From contig NC_014306.1 of NCBI RefSeq assembly GCF_000196615.1, positions 3,968,001 through 4,032,000 on the forward strand: DNA of 64,000 bases, written 5' to 3'. The DNA is from Erwinia billingiae Eb661. Lineage in GTDB: Bacteria; Pseudomonadota; Gammaproteobacteria; Enterobacterales; Enterobacteriaceae. The notes below the pieces were generated by a model. It was not told the origin of the DNA. It searched no databases and saw only the letters and a list, made by a program, of their open reading frames with translations. The translations under genes were made by a program, and so were the position numbers. Positions 1 to 9,650 of this stretch are shown here, one piece after another (positions within the stretch are counted from its first letter, which is position 1; the number at the start of each line of letters is the position of its first letter).

Positions 1-248
1 TCCGGCGGCAGGTCGCGCAGCAGTTCGCCAACCACAATCATCTGGCGGGCAAAAATTAGCTCGCTGAAAGGCAGCTCGGCAATCAGCTTTTCCGCTTCTT
101 CCGCCTGATAGCATTCAAACAGCACGTAGCCGGAATCGTCTTTTACCCGCGCAAAGCCAAACACTTCACGCTGGGCGGCTTTAGCGGTAATTTCTGCCGC
201 ACACTCTTTCTCAAAGCCCTGACGGCAATACAGTAATACTTTATTCAT
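1..248 (-). CDS. rlmM: 23S rRNA 2'-O-ribose methyltransferase RlmM, N-terminal part
   Basis: Only the first 82 codons lie in the window; the gene runs off the left edge. The translation starts [20 protein letters not shown], which is the RlmM N-terminus (THUMP-like domain). The family methylates the 2'-hydroxyl of C2498 in 23S rRNA using S-adenosylmethionine. The ATG at 246-248 overlaps the end of ygdD by 8 bases (ATGAATAA), so the two genes are probably translationally coupled, as in the E. coli ygdD-rlmM order. The catalytic Rossmann domain is outside the window. Confidence 0.93.
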   Translation of the reverse strand, partial: MNKVLLYCRQGFEKECAAEITAKAAQREVFGFARVKDDSGYVLFECYQAEEAEKLIAELPFSELIFARQMIVVGELLRDLPP

Positions 249-636
249 GGCGTTCTGCCCTTTTTTTCAGACGCAGCGCGCCAACCAACATCAAAATCCA
301 GCCAATCAGGAAGCAGGTGCCGCCGATTGGTGTAACGAAAACCCACAGCTTCAGGTGCGAGAGTGCCAGACAATATAAGCTGCCACTGAACAACACCGTC
401 CCCAGGGCCAGCAAGGCGCTGCTCCAGTAAAACCAGAAATTCGCCCGGCGGATCATCGCCGCAGCCAGACCCATTATCGCCAGCGTATGGAACGCCTGAT
501 AATCCAGACCGGTTTTAATCCAGGCCATTTCCGCTGACCCCAGCGATTTACTCAATACGTGGGCGCCAAAAGCACCCAGCATCACATAGACAAACCCGCT
601 TATTGCTGCAAAAACCAGCATCGCACGACTCGACAT
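241..636 (-). CDS. ygdD: DUF423 inner-membrane protein YgdD
   Basis: This is a small integral membrane protein of 131 residues, the usual length of the family. It has about four hydrophobic segments, with the conserved GAFGAHVL near the N-terminus and an [14 protein letters not shown] segment in the middle. The open frame extends eight codons further upstream, but the second ATG (634-636, MSSRAML) matches the known family start and is used here. It is followed by rlmM with an 8-base overlap and lies downstream of gcvA on the same strand. Its function is not established. Confidence 0.9.
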   Translation of the reverse strand: MSSRAMLVFAAISGFVYVMLGAFGAHVLSKSLGSAEMAWIKTGLDYQAFHTLAIMGLAAAMIRRANFWFYWSSALLALGTVLFSGSLYCLALSHLKLWVFVTPIGGTCFLIGWILMLVGALRLKKRAERHE

Positions 637-696
637 TTCCCAGATCCTCAGAGGGTGCACGCGCCGCCATCAGGCCACGCGGCAAAAAATCACATC

Positions 697-1614
697 TCAG
701 CTCTCGTATCGAAAGCGGAATTTTTCTTGTTCACTGGCGGCTTTTGCCAGAATCCACTGCCGGAAGGCGGCTATTTTACCCAGTTCTGCCTGACTGTCAT
801 GACAAACCAGATAAAAAGCGTTTTTACTGACTAAAACGTCGTTGAACGGGCAAACCAGCCTTCCCGCTTCCAGCTCGGTTTGCGCCATCACATTATTCGC
901 CAGCGCCACGCCCTGCCCGTGAATTGCCGCCTGCAGCACCATCGCACTATGGCTGAAGATCGGCCCTTGCTGCACATTAATATGCCCAACGCCCAGCTGC
1001 CGGGTGTAAGACTGCCAGTCCCGGCGCGAGGCATCATGCAGCAACGTCTGGTTAGCCAGGTCTTCCGGCGTCTTCAGCGGCTTATCCCCGGTCAACAGTA
1101 AGGGCGAACAGACCGGCAGCAGATATTCGGCGTAGAGTTTTTCCACCCGCAGGCCCGGCCAGTTGCCACGACCATAAAAGATAGCCACATCGACATCATC
1201 GGCCAGCTTCTCTTCGTCGCGGTCCACCGCAGAGATCCGTACGTCGATCCCCGGATAAGCTGAGTTAAAGCTGGTGAGCCTCGGCACCAGCCACTGAATG
1301 GCAAAACTGGGCAGCAAACTGACCGTCAGCGCGCCCTTTGCACTGCGCGCCTGAAGCTTGCGCGTCGCATCATTCAGCGAGGTAAAAATCTCTTTAATGT
1401 CGAGGTAATAGCTTTGCCCTTCTTCGGTCAGCAACAGCGAACGATTGCGACGACGGAACAGCTTCAGCCCAAGAAAGTCCTCTAATGACTTAATCTGGTG
1501 GCTGACAGCGGCCTGAGTGACGAACAGCTCTTCGGCGGCTTTGGTAAAGCTGAGATGACGCGCCGCGGCATCAAAAACCCGCAGAGCATTTAAAGGGGGA
1601 AGACGTTTTGACAT
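697..1614 (-). CDS. gcvA: LysR-type regulator GcvA of the glycine cleavage system
   Basis: The protein has 305 residues, as in E. coli, with an N-terminal winged helix-turn-helix (about residues 6-65, including AAEELFVTQAAVSHQIKSLE) and a C-terminal effector-binding domain. GcvA activates gcvTHP when glycine is present, represses it with GcvR when glycine is absent, and drives the sRNA GcvB. Here gcvB is transcribed divergently from 1744, 130 bases away. An ATTAG at 1672-1676 (CTAAT on the other strand) matches the core of GcvA sites and lies between the two genes. Identification rests on near-complete similarity along the whole protein. Confidence 0.97.
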   Translation of the reverse strand: MSKRLPPLNALRVFDAAARHLSFTKAAEELFVTQAAVSHQIKSLEDFLGLKLFRRRNRSLLLTEEGQSYYLDIKEIFTSLNDATRKLQARSAKGALTVSLLPSFAIQWLVPRLTSFNSAYPGIDVRISAVDRDEEKLADDVDVAIFYGRGNWPGLRVEKLYAEYLLPVCSPLLLTGDKPLKTPEDLANQTLLHDASRRDWQSYTRQLGVGHINVQQGPIFSHSAMVLQAAIHGQGVALANNVMAQTELEAGRLVCPFNDVLVSKNAFYLVCHDSQAELGKIAAFRQWILAKAASEQEKFRFRYES

Positions 1615-1708
1615 GGTTACCGGATACTTTTGAACATCATCGGAAGTAACACTCCTGACGGAGCTTTACGTATTAGTTTTTTTTATCCGAGACATTATAA
1701 TTTGTCCG

Positions 1709-1737
1709 TTGAGGATGTACCAGCAAATACCTATAGT
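1709..1737 (+). promoter_or_regulatory. Promoter of gcvB
   Basis: A -35 box TTGAGG (1709-1714) and a -10 box TATAGT (1732-1737) are separated by 17 bases. The -10 ends six bases before the predicted first base of GcvB at 1744. The spacing and the position relative to the conserved RNA 5' end support the call. Confidence 0.75.
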
Positions 1738-1743
1738 TGCCGC

Positions 1744-1949
1744 ACTTCCTGAGCCGGAACGAAAAGCAGTTTGAAATTGGGGCGGAAACGCCGGATTTTG
1801 AAGGGCTTTTGGCTTGTGGTCGTGATGTTGTGTTTGCATTTGATCTGACGCTTTTCAGATCTGATAGCCTGGCTATCTTTTATTCCTGTAGATTTACCCT
1901 GTCTGTCCATAGTGATTAATAGCACCGCAAATTGCGGTGCTTTTTTTTT
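1744..1949 (+). ncRNA. gcvB: GcvB small regulatory RNA
   Basis: The RNA begins ACTTCCTGAGCCGGAACGAA, the conserved GcvB 5' end, and is about 206 nt, as in E. coli. It contains the G/U-rich seed region (ttgtggtcgtgatgttgtg, about 1813-1831), which pairs with many ABC-transporter mRNAs. It also keeps the invariant CCTGTCTGTCCATAGTGATT segment and ends with an intrinsic terminator (AGCACCGCAAATTGCGGTGC plus nine T). GcvB is an Hfq-dependent repressor of amino-acid and peptide uptake. It lies divergent to gcvA, its known activator, and converges on ygdI. The stretch between seed and terminator differs from E. coli, with its own hairpin around TCAGATCTGA (1854-1863). Confidence 0.97.
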
Positions 1950-1958
1950 GCCTGAAGC

Positions 1959-2183
1959 TTACTGGCCCATCTCAACCATTTCTTTCACGTCAGAACGGTT
2001 GATCTGCTGTTTGTTGCCATTGGCATCCTGATAGCTGATCATACCGGTATCGGTGTCGACCACAGGTTTGCCGTCTGCGACGATAGTGCGGCCATCATTG
2101 GTATGCATCACATAGTTGCTTGAACAAGCAGCCAGGGTAAAGGTCATGGCACAGGCGGCCAGAATTGCAGCAAATTTTTTCAT
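1959..2183 (-). CDS. ygdI: DUF903 lipoprotein YgdI
   Basis: This 74-residue lipoprotein has a signal peptide and the lipobox LAAC (Cys20). The mature part is a short SH3-like beta domain with the family motif SNYVMHTNDGRTI and the C-terminal QINRSDVKEM. It belongs to the YgdI/YgdR family of small outer-membrane lipoproteins of unknown function. A paralogue, ygdR, lies at 30468. Its 3' end converges on the gcvB terminator ten bases away. Confidence 0.93.
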   Translation of the reverse strand: MKKFAAILAACAMTFTLAACSSNYVMHTNDGRTIVADGKPVVDTDTGMISYQDANGNKQQINRSDVKEMVEMGQ

Positions 2184-2407
2184 CTTTATTCTCCTTGAAG
2201 ACGGTAATCCGATAAATCACCTTCAGAGCACGACCTGTTGGCAAAATGCGGGTAAATTGCCTGCCAAAAGGGTGCTTATCTGCTGGTAATGTTTTAAAGC
2301 TTTCCTGAAAAAGCATAACCCGCTTTTCCAACTTTGCCAGGAATATGCCTGTTATTCAGAGTGGTCCTGAGTGATACCGCACCAATACATCATTAGTCGA
2401 GGAAATT

Positions 2408-3613
2408 ATGACAAGCTTTAATCCCGCCCTCTTTCGTCAGCATTTCCCGGCGCTGGCTGATGCTGGAGTCTATCTCGACAGTGCGGCCACCACCTTAAAA
2501 CCCTCGGCAGTGATTGACGCTACCCGGCAGTTTTACAGCCTCAGCGCCGGCACCGTTCACCGCAGCCAGTTTGCTGCTGCCCGTGAATTAACCGAAAAAT
2601 ATGAGCAGGCGCGCGAACAGGTTGCCCGGCTGCTGAATGCCCCGCTGGCGACCAATATCGTCTGGACCAAAGGCACCACCGAAGCGATTAACCTGGTGGC
2701 TCAAGGCTATTTTCGTCCTCGTTTAGCGCCAGGTGATGAAATTCTGGTGAGTGAAGCCGAGCATCACGCCAACCTGGTACCGTGGCTGATGGTTGCCGCC
2801 CAGACCGGCGCAAAAGTGGTGAAGTGGCCGCTGGGCAGCCATCTGCTGCCCGATATGGCCTTGCTGCCAGAACTGCTGTCGTCAAAAACCAAAGTGCTGG
2901 CACTTGGACAAATGTCGAACGTCACGGGCGGTTGCCCTGATATCGCTCAGGCCATCGCGCTTGCTCATGGTGTCAGTGCCAAAGTGGTGATTGATGGTGC
3001 TCAGGGCGTGGTTCACGCGCCGCCGGATGTGCAAACCCACGATATCGATTTCTACGCATTTTCTGCCCACAAGCTGTATGGCCCCATGGGCATTGGTGCG
3101 CTGTATGGCAAAACCGCGCTGCTGGAGGAGATGGAACCCTGGCAGGGCGGCGGCAAAATGCTGAGCAGCGTCAGCTTTGACGGATTCGTCCCGCAGCCGG
3201 TGCCGTGGCGCTTTGAGGCAGGAACGCCAAACGTCGCCGGCGTCATTGGGTTAAGCGCCGCGCTAAGCTGGCTGGAAGGCATTGATTTGGACGCCGCCGA
3301 GAGCTGGAGTTGTGGATTAGCCGATGTGGCAGAAGAACGCCTATCCGCGCTGAGTGGATTCCGCAGTTACCGGGCCAGCCGCTCCAGCCTGCTTTCGTTT
3401 GATATCGCCGGCGTTCACCACAGCGATGTGGTCACGCTGTTGGCGGAAAGCGGCATTGCCTTAAGGGCCGGGCAGCACTGCGCACAGCCGCTGTTGCAGG
3501 CATTAGGAGTAAGCGGGACTTTGCGTGCGTCATTTGCGCCGTATAATACCCTTCACGATGTAGACGCGCTGGTCAAAGGGATGACCACCGCACTGGACCT
3601 GTTAGGCGATTAA
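2408..3613 (+). CDS. csdA: Cysteine desulfurase CsdA
   Basis: This is a PLP-dependent group II cysteine desulfurase of 401 residues, SufS-like. It removes sulfur from cysteine and passes the persulfide to CsdE. The PLP lysine is Lys222 (SAHKLYGP) and the catalytic cysteine is Cys358 (GQHCAQP), the same numbering as in E. coli. A Shine-Dalgarno GAGGAAATT precedes the ATG. It is followed after two bases by csdE; the pair forms the CSD sulfur-transfer system, which also feeds the neighbouring TcdA. Confidence 0.97.
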   Translation: MTSFNPALFRQHFPALADAGVYLDSAATTLKPSAVIDATRQFYSLSAGTVHRSQFAAARELTEKYEQAREQVARLLNAPLATNIVWTKGTTEAINLVAQGYFRPRLAPGDEILVSEAEHHANLVPWLMVAAQTGAKVVKWPLGSHLLPDMALLPELLSSKTKVLALGQMSNVTGGCPDIAQAIALAHGVSAKVVIDGAQGVVHAPPDVQTHDIDFYAFSAHKLYGPMGIGALYGKTALLEEMEPWQGGGKMLSSVSFDGFVPQPVPWRFEAGTPNVAGVIGLSAALSWLEGIDLDAAESWSCGLADVAEERLSALSGFRSYRASRSSLLSFDIAGVHHSDVVTLLAESGIALRAGQHCAQPLLQALGVSGTLRASFAPYNTLHDVDALVKGMTTALDLLGD

Positions 3614-3615
3614 TC

Positions 3616-4056
3616 ATGACTTCTTTACTGGCACCTCATCCCTTCGGCGAACTGATTACCGCCGACGGCCTGAAGCAAAAATTCTCGGCGTATACGCAAT
3701 GGGAAGACCGTTATCGTCAGCTGATCCTGATGGGAAAACAGCTTCCGGCGCTGCCAGAGGCATTAAAAACGGCAGATATCGAACTTAGCGGCTGTGAAAA
3801 TCGGGTCTGGCTGGGGCATCAACGGCGTGAAGATGGCAGCCTGCACTTTTACGGTGATAGCGAAGGCCGGATCGTGCGCGGATTGCTGGCGGTATTATTA
3901 ACCGCCGTAGAAGGTCAGCAACCCGCCACTCTGCTGAGTCACGACCCGCTGACGCTGTTTGATGAGCTGGGATTACGTGCCCAGCTGAGCTCGTCGCGCA
4001 GCGCCGGGTTGAGCGCGCTGGCGGAAGCGGTGATCGAAGCGGCTAAGGAAAGCTAA
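3616..4056 (+). CDS. csdE: Sulfur acceptor protein CsdE
   Basis: This is a SufE-like sulfur acceptor of 146 residues. The acceptor cysteine is Cys60 in the motif [11 protein letters not shown]. CsdE stimulates CsdA and relays persulfide sulfur. It lies two bases downstream of csdA in an obvious operon and converges on tcdA, whose product is a known partner in E. coli. Confidence 0.96.
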   Translation: MTSLLAPHPFGELITADGLKQKFSAYTQWEDRYRQLILMGKQLPALPEALKTADIELSGCENRVWLGHQRREDGSLHFYGDSEGRIVRGLLAVLLTAVEGQQPATLLSHDPLTLFDELGLRAQLSSSRSAGLSALAEAVIEAAKES

Positions 4057-4078
4057 GGCTCACACCTGGTGCACGCCA

Positions 4079-4879
4079 TCAGGCGCGCGCGGCTTTCGCC
4101 ATCATCTTTTTCAGCACGTGGGAAACGGCAATAAAGCCAAAGGTTGCCGTCACCATTGTCGCCGCACCAAAACCTGACGCGCAATCCATCTTCTTCGGAC
4201 CTTCCGCCGTGCTGCGGGAGGCACAAACCGAGCCATCCGCCTGCGGATACATCAACGCTTCCGTCGAAAATACGCAGTCGATCCCCAGCTTGCCCTTACT
4301 GTTTTTCACGATCTTAAAATCGCTCTTCAGCCGCTCACGCAGTTTGGCCGCCAGCGGATCCTGAATAGTCTTCGCCAGATCGGCAACCTGGATCTGAGTC
4401 GGATCGATCTGCCCACCGGCTCCCCCCGTGGTCACCAGCGGGATCTTATTGCGGCGGCACCAGGCCAGCAACGCGGCTTTTGGCCGGACGCTGTCGATCG
4501 CATCAATCACATAGCTAAAGCCGGCGCTCATCAGCTCAGCCGTATTATCCGGGGTAATAAAATCATCCACGCAGGTGACTTTGCACTCCGGGTTAATTGC
4601 CAGAATACGCTCGGCCATCACGTCGGTTTTCGCCTGACCAACCGTCTCTTTCAGCGCATGGATCTGCCGGTTGGTATTGGTGACGCAGACATCATCCATA
4701 TCAATCAGGGTGATGGCACCAATGCCGGTGCGGGCCAGCGCTTCAGCGGCCCACGAGCCGACGCCGCCAATACCCACCACGCAGATATGCGCGTCGGCAA
4801 ACAGCTGCAGCGCCGGTTGCCCATACAAACGCGCCGTGCCGCCAAAGCGTTGCAGCCAGGCGTCAGAAAGAGAAGTCAT
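4079..4879 (-). CDS. tcdA: tRNA t6A37 dehydratase TcdA (CsdL)
   Basis: This is an E1-like ThiF/MoeB-family enzyme of 266 residues that cyclises N6-threonylcarbamoyladenosine at tRNA position 37 to ct6A using ATP. The nucleotide-binding loop VGIGGVGSWAAEAL is at about residues 35-48. The C-terminal CASGFGAATMVTATFG segment and the hydrophobic tail are typical. It works with CsdA/CsdE as sulfur relay in E. coli, and the convergent csdAE genes here fit that. Confidence 0.95.
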   Translation of the reverse strand: MTSLSDAWLQRFGGTARLYGQPALQLFADAHICVVGIGGVGSWAAEALARTGIGAITLIDMDDVCVTNTNRQIHALKETVGQAKTDVMAERILAINPECKVTCVDDFITPDNTAELMSAGFSYVIDAIDSVRPKAALLAWCRRNKIPLVTTGGAGGQIDPTQIQVADLAKTIQDPLAAKLRERLKSDFKIVKNSKGKLGIDCVFSTEALMYPQADGSVCASRSTAEGPKKMDCASGFGAATMVTATFGFIAVSHVLKKMMAKAARA

Positions 4880-4934
4880 GCTTTACCTCAGAATTCAGTG
4901 AAGGGCTGGCGAACCAGCCCGCTAACAGCAACGA

Positions 4935-6080
4935 TTACTGGGTCAGCAGAGCGGAACCGTTAGTGCTATTTGATGCAGAAGAGAATACCGGCACACCAGC
5001 ACCAGGGGCTGATTTCAGCACCCAGACGCGGCCATAATGGTTGAACCAGCCGGCCATATGCCCCGCCTGCTCACCAATGCCCTGATAGATATCAAAGTGT
5101 TGGCCTTTGATCGCACCGCCAACATCCAGCGACACCATCATTCGCATCTCATATTTTCCGGTAAATTTACCGTTGTTGTCCAGTATTGGCACTTCGGCCA
5201 GCAGCGCGGTACCCGGCGGGATCAGCGAACGGTCAGACGCCACGGAGGCTTTCGCCACCAGCGGAACGGCGCTGGCTCCGCGCACCGGCGCAAAGTTTTC
5301 TGGCTTGAAGAACACAAAGGAGGGGTTCTGCTCCAGCAGTTCGCGCACCTGTTCCGGGCTGTGCTCTTCGCCCCATTTGCGGATCGCCTGCATCGACATA
5401 TCTTCACGCTTCACTTCACCGCGATCGATTAACACCTTGCCGATACTGCGATACGCGTGGCCATTCTTGCCGCCGTAACCGAAGAAGGTCAGCGGACGAC
5501 CGTCGCCATAATCCACGTAGCCGCTGCCCTGCACATCCATAATGAAGTTATCCATCAGCGAGTTGCTGTAGCCAACGATGTAGCGATCGCCCAGCGCGCC
5601 GCTGTAAATGTCAGCACGGCTTGGCAGGCGTCCGCCTTTAGCACGCGCAGGCATTCTGTATAAAGGATACTGGAACTCGCCCTGGCGCGTGTAACGGGCC
5701 TGCAGCACCGGCGTGTAGTAACCGGTGAACTGCACGTTGCCATAGTTATCGGTGCCTTCCATCTGATAGGCATCCAGACCAAACTGGCGCAGCTGGCGCG
5801 TGTCGCCGCCCGCCATCAGCCAGGCTTTAATCGAACCGTAGGTGCCGGTCTGGCGGGAATACATCGCCGGCGACGCGTACTGAATTTCGCTGACCTGATC
5901 GCTGAAGTCTTTGCCATTCACCGGACGCCCTTTCGCATTCGGCTGATTGACCAGTCCGAGCGGCTCGTCCAGCTTTCCGTCTTTATACTGCTGGCCACGA
6001 TCGGTCGGTTTTGAGGAACATCCCGCCAGCAGGGCAAGCAACGCCCCTGTTACTGCAAACTTCGCCCAACATCCTTTCAT
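4935..6080 (-). CDS. mltA: Membrane-bound lytic murein transglycosylase A
   Basis: This is an outer-membrane lipoprotein that cleaves the MurNAc-GlcNAc bond with 1,6-anhydro product. The signal peptide ends in the lipobox LAGC (Cys21), followed by SSKPTDRGQQYKDGK as in E. coli. The MltA domain and the C-terminal 3D barrel follow, with the catalytic aspartate region DVGGAIKGQHFDIYQG. The frame is open for 28 more codons upstream, but the start at 6080 has GAGGG nearby and gives a proper signal sequence. At 381 residues it is about 15 longer than the E. coli protein because of a Ser/Asn-rich C-terminal tail. Confidence 0.95.
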   Translation of the reverse strand: MKGCWAKFAVTGALLALLAGCSSKPTDRGQQYKDGKLDEPLGLVNQPNAKGRPVNGKDFSDQVSEIQYASPAMYSRQTGTYGSIKAWLMAGGDTRQLRQFGLDAYQMEGTDNYGNVQFTGYYTPVLQARYTRQGEFQYPLYRMPARAKGGRLPSRADIYSGALGDRYIVGYSNSLMDNFIMDVQGSGYVDYGDGRPLTFFGYGGKNGHAYRSIGKVLIDRGEVKREDMSMQAIRKWGEEHSPEQVRELLEQNPSFVFFKPENFAPVRGASAVPLVAKASVASDRSLIPPGTALLAEVPILDNNGKFTGKYEMRMMVSLDVGGAIKGQHFDIYQGIGEQAGHMAGWFNHYGRVWVLKSAPGAGVPVFSSASNSTNGSALLTQ

Positions 6081-6244
6081 TATTTCACTGCCCTCTATGC
6101 GGAATTCCTCGCCGAAGATAGCAAAGGCACCGGGAGAATTAAACGGCTCAACGGTAAAGTTCATCGGTTGCTGTACGAGAATAAGGCAAATGCAGAAGAA
6201 GTGAGCAGTAAGCGCTATTTTGATGACTTTATTGCAGAAAGGGG

Positions 6245-6272
6245 TTGCATCAAAACTCCTACAGCGTATAGT
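6245..6272 (+). promoter_or_regulatory. Promoter of the initiator-tRNA operon
   Basis: TTGCAT (6245-6250) and TATAGT (6267-6272) are separated by 16 bases, and the tRNA begins at 6286. The sequence after the -10 (GCGCTTCC) is GC-rich, as in stable-RNA promoters under stringent control. Confidence 0.65.
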
Positions 6273-6285
6273 GCGCTTCCACAGA

Positions 6286-6362
<77 letters not shown>

Positions 6363-6427
6363 TTTCTCTTCGGAGAATGTTCTGTGAACAGCAAGACCTG
6401 TTGTGATGGAAGCAACAGTATATCGGA

Positions 6428-6504
<77 letters not shown>

Positions 6505-6571
6505 TTTCTCTTCGGAGAAAGCAGTAAAAGAAAGACCTGTTGTGACGGAAGCAACAGTAGTACACTACGGA

Positions 6572-6648
<77 letters not shown>

Positions 6649-6652
6649 ACTT

Positions 6653-6675
6653 AACACCTTAACGGGTGTTTTTTT
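6653..6675 (+). terminator. Intrinsic terminator of the initiator-tRNA operon
   Basis: The stem AACACC/GGTGTT has a six-base loop and is followed by a run of T. It lies five bases after the CCA of the third tRNA. Confidence 0.85.
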
Positions 6676-6760
6676 GTTTCTGGCCTCCGCCAAATTCCCC
6701 GCAATGGATTTGCCTGTGCGCTTAATGCCGGGCGAGCAGCACCCCGCCCCACAATCCCGA

Positions 6761-8014
6761 TTATTTTCTGGGTGCCAGGCTTGCGCCACTGGCGAAGTAA
6801 GCTTTGATCCCCGCCAGAATAGATTCCGCCACCTGATGCTGATAACGCGTCGTCCGCAGCTTTCGTTCTTCTTCTAAATTACTGATAAACGCTGTTTCCA
6901 CCAGAATCGACGGGATGTCGGGCGCTTTCAGCACGGCAAAGCCCGCCTGGTCGACGGTTCGTTTATGTAAATGGTTGACCTTGCCGAGGCGGGACAGCAC
7001 CTCTTTACCAAATTTCAGGCTGTCGTTGATGGTCAGGCTCTGCACCATATCGAACATGGTGTGATCAAGATAGCGATCGCCGCTCATGCTGACGCCGCCA
7101 ATCAGGTCTGATTCATTCTGCGTCTGCGCCAGAAAACGTGCCGCAGTGCTGGTCGCGCCTTTGGTCGAGAGCGCAAATACCGACGAGCCGCGTGCCGCAC
7201 GGCTGGTGAAGGCATCGGCATGGATGGAGATAAACAGATCGGCACGCTGTTTGCGCGCTTTGGCCACCCTGACTTTTAACGGAATAAAGACATCTTCGTT
7301 GCGCGTCATATAGGCCCGCATATTGGGCTGCTTGTCGATCAACACCTTCAGTCGTCTGGCGATCTTCAGCACGATGTCCTTTTCGCGGGTTTTATGTTTG
7401 CCGATGGCCCCCGAGTCTTCGCCGCCGTGCCCCGGATCGAGCATGATCACAATCGGCCGATCCCGTCCCGCCTTGCCCGGCAAAGCCGCCGCTGCAGGCT
7501 GGCTCTTTTCCAGATCGCCTTTGTTGTAATCTTCCAGTAACGACAGAAGCGGATCGTCAGCATGATCGTAACTGCTGCCTTTTGCCGGATAGAGATCCAG
7601 CACCAGGCGATCGCGGATCCCGGCGACGGGCGCGAGGGTGAAAATCTTTGGCGACACATTTTGCTTTAGCTCAAGCACCAGTCGGACGGTATTGGCATCG
7701 AACTGCCCCACTCGCGCATTTTTAATGTAGGGATCGTTGCTGCGCACCAGGTTCCCGACGCCTTTCAGCGCATGGTTAAGCTGGATATTGGCAATATCAA
7801 TCACCACACGTTCGGGATGACTGAGCGCAAACTGCTTATATTTCAGCGGGCGGTTGGATTCCAGCGTCAGCCGGGAATAGGTTGAAGACGGCCAGATGCG
7901 GATGGCCACCACATGGCTGCTGGCGGCCAGCCCTACTTTGCTGACGCTCAGCAGCACGACGGCGCCGGCGTTTTTTAACCACCGGCGGCGGCCTGGTGAG
8001 GGTAAATCGGACAT
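6761..8014 (-). CDS. amiC: N-acetylmuramoyl-L-alanine amidase AmiC
   Basis: This is a zinc amidase of 417 residues that cleaves the peptide from MurNAc during septum splitting; in E. coli it is activated by NlpD at the division site. The N-terminus carries a twin-arginine signal ([10 protein letters not shown] followed by a hydrophobic stretch), so the protein is exported folded. Then come the AMIN domain (about residues 35-140) and the Amidase_3 domain, with [18 protein letters not shown] and the catalytic-glutamate segment VETAFISN. Length and order match E. coli AmiC exactly. Confidence 0.96.
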   Translation of the reverse strand: MSDLPSPGRRRWLKNAGAVVLLSVSKVGLAASSHVVAIRIWPSSTYSRLTLESNRPLKYKQFALSHPERVVIDIANIQLNHALKGVGNLVRSNDPYIKNARVGQFDANTVRLVLELKQNVSPKIFTLAPVAGIRDRLVLDLYPAKGSSYDHADDPLLSLLEDYNKGDLEKSQPAAAALPGKAGRDRPIVIMLDPGHGGEDSGAIGKHKTREKDIVLKIARRLKVLIDKQPNMRAYMTRNEDVFIPLKVRVAKARKQRADLFISIHADAFTSRAARGSSVFALSTKGATSTAARFLAQTQNESDLIGGVSMSGDRYLDHTMFDMVQSLTINDSLKFGKEVLSRLGKVNHLHKRTVDQAGFAVLKAPDIPSILVETAFISNLEEERKLRTTRYQHQVAESILAGIKAYFASGASLAPRK

Positions 8015-8200
8015 GCTACTCCAGAGGTGTTTGCTGAACTGTGTCTAAAAAAAAGCCAAATGACTACCAAGTGCAAAAACTTTAGCGAATCCCTCCGGCG
8101 GTGTCACCCAGAAAAAGCGATAAAATGCAGCGTATTAGCGTGGCCGCCAGGGAAAGAAACCAGAAAATACTGAGAAATTGCCCCTTGCGCCCGGCCAATA

Positions 8201-8239
8201 AAAGAATAAAAATACACTTTTAGCGAATAATAATTCATA
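8201..8239 (+). promoter_or_regulatory. Tandem ARG boxes (ArgR operator) of argA
   Basis: Two 18-base ARG boxes lie at 8201-8218 and 8222-8239, separated by exactly 3 bases, the spacing expected for one ArgR hexamer. The downstream box (CGAAT-AATA-ATTCA core) has one mismatch to TGAAT-N4-ATTCA; the upstream box (AGAAT-AAAA-ATACA) is weaker. They end 11 bases before the argA start codon, so ArgR with arginine would block transcription. Confidence 0.85.
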
Positions 8240-8250
8240 GAGGGTTTGCC

Positions 8251-9597
8251 GTGAAGGAACGGAGTACCGAGCTGGTTCAGGGTTTTCGTCATACCGTGCC
8301 CTATATCAATGCCCACCGTGGTAAGACGTTTGTCATTATGTTGGGTGGTGAAGCCATCGAGCATGAGAACTTCTCAAGCATCGTCAATGATATTGGCCTG
8401 CTGCACAGCCTGGGCATTCGCCTGGTGGTGGTGTATGGCGCCCGGCCGCAGATAGACGCCAACCTGGCTGAACACCAGCTGGAGCCGATTTATCACAAGC
8501 ATACCCGTGTCACCGATGCGCAATCCCTTGAGTTGGTTAAGCAGGCCGCAGGCCGTTTACAGCTGGATATTACCGCCCGCCTGTCGATGAGCCTGAACAA
8601 TACCCCGTTGCAGGGTGCGCATATTAATGTGGTCAGCGGCAACTTTATTATTGCCCAACCGTTAGGCGTGGATGATGGCGTGGATTACTGCCACAGCGGC
8701 CGTATTCGTCGTATCGATGAAGAAGCGATTCACCGTCAGCTGGATAGCGGCGCAATTGTGCTGATGGGGCCGGTTGCGGTTTCCGTCACCGGTGAGAGCT
8801 TCAACCTGACCTCTGAAGAAGTGGCGACGCAGTTGGCCATCAAGCTGAAAGCCGAGAAGATGATTGGTTTCTGCTCCGAACAGGGCGTGACCAATGATGA
8901 AGGCAATATCATCTCCGAGCTGTTCCCGAATGATGCCCAGCAGCGTATTGAAGAGCTGGAAACGCGCGATGACTACCTGTCCGGCACCGTGCGTTTTCTG
9001 CGTGGTGCGGTTAAAGCCTGCCGCAGCGGCGTGCGTCGTAGCCATTTGATCAGCTACCAGGAAGACGGCGCGCTGTTACAGGAACTGTTCTCGCGCGATG
9101 GCATCGGTACGCAGATCGTGATGGAAAGTGCCGAGCAGATCCGCCGTGCCACCATTAATGATATCGGCGGCATTCTGGAGTTGATCCGTCCGCTGGAGCA
9201 GCAGGGAATTCTGGTTCGTCGCTCACGCGAGCAGCTAGAGATGGAAATTGATAAGTTCACCATCATTGAGCGCGATAACCTGACGATTGGCTGCGCCGCG
9301 CTCTATCCGTTCCCGGAAGAAGCGATTGGCGAGATGGCCTGTGTGGCGGTGCATCCTGATTACCGCAGTTCCTCGCGCGGTGAAGCCTTGCTGGAACGCG
9401 TGGCACTGCAGGCGCGTCAGATGGGGCTGAAGAAACTCTTCGTGCTGACCACCCGCAGCATTCACTGGTTCCAGGAACGCGGCTTTACGCCGGTCGATAT
9501 CGAACTGCTGCCGGAAAGCAAAAAGCTGATGTACAACTATCAGCGCCGCTCAAAAGTGCTGATGGCCGATCTGCGCCACGCGCGTCTCTTCTCCTGA
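8251..9597 (+). CDS. argA: N-acetylglutamate synthase ArgA
   Basis: This is the first enzyme of arginine synthesis (acetyl-CoA + glutamate to N-acetylglutamate), feedback-inhibited by arginine. The amino-acid kinase-like domain (about 1-290, starting [14 protein letters not shown]) is followed by a GNAT domain (about 295-440, [18 protein letters not shown]). The start is a GTG at 8251 behind AGAGGG. At 448 residues it is five longer than E. coli ArgA, with a short C-terminal extension HARLFS. It is divergent from amiC, and ARG boxes lie directly upstream. Confidence 0.97.
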   Translation: MKERSTELVQGFRHTVPYINAHRGKTFVIMLGGEAIEHENFSSIVNDIGLLHSLGIRLVVVYGARPQIDANLAEHQLEPIYHKHTRVTDAQSLELVKQAAGRLQLDITARLSMSLNNTPLQGAHINVVSGNFIIAQPLGVDDGVDYCHSGRIRRIDEEAIHRQLDSGAIVLMGPVAVSVTGESFNLTSEEVATQLAIKLKAEKMIGFCSEQGVTNDEGNIISELFPNDAQQRIEELETRDDYLSGTVRFLRGAVKACRSGVRRSHLISYQEDGALLQELFSRDGIGTQIVMESAEQIRRATINDIGGILELIRPLEQQGILVRRSREQLEMEIDKFTIIERDNLTIGCAALYPFPEEAIGEMACVAVHPDYRSSSRGEALLERVALQARQMGLKKLFVLTTRSIHWFQERGFTPVDIELLPESKKLMYNYQRRSKVLMADLRHARLFS

Positions 9598-9602
9598 AGA
9601 CC

Positions 9603-9630
9603 AAAAAGGGGCGATTTATCGCCCCTTTTT
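9603..9630. terminator. Bidirectional terminator between argA and recD
   Basis: The sequence AAAAA-GGGGCGA-TTTA-TCGCCCC-TTTTT forms a 7-bp GC stem flanked by A and T tracts. It can therefore stop transcription from argA (plus) and recD (minus). Confidence 0.9.
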
Positions 9631-9650
9631 AACGTCTCATCTCAGCCCGA

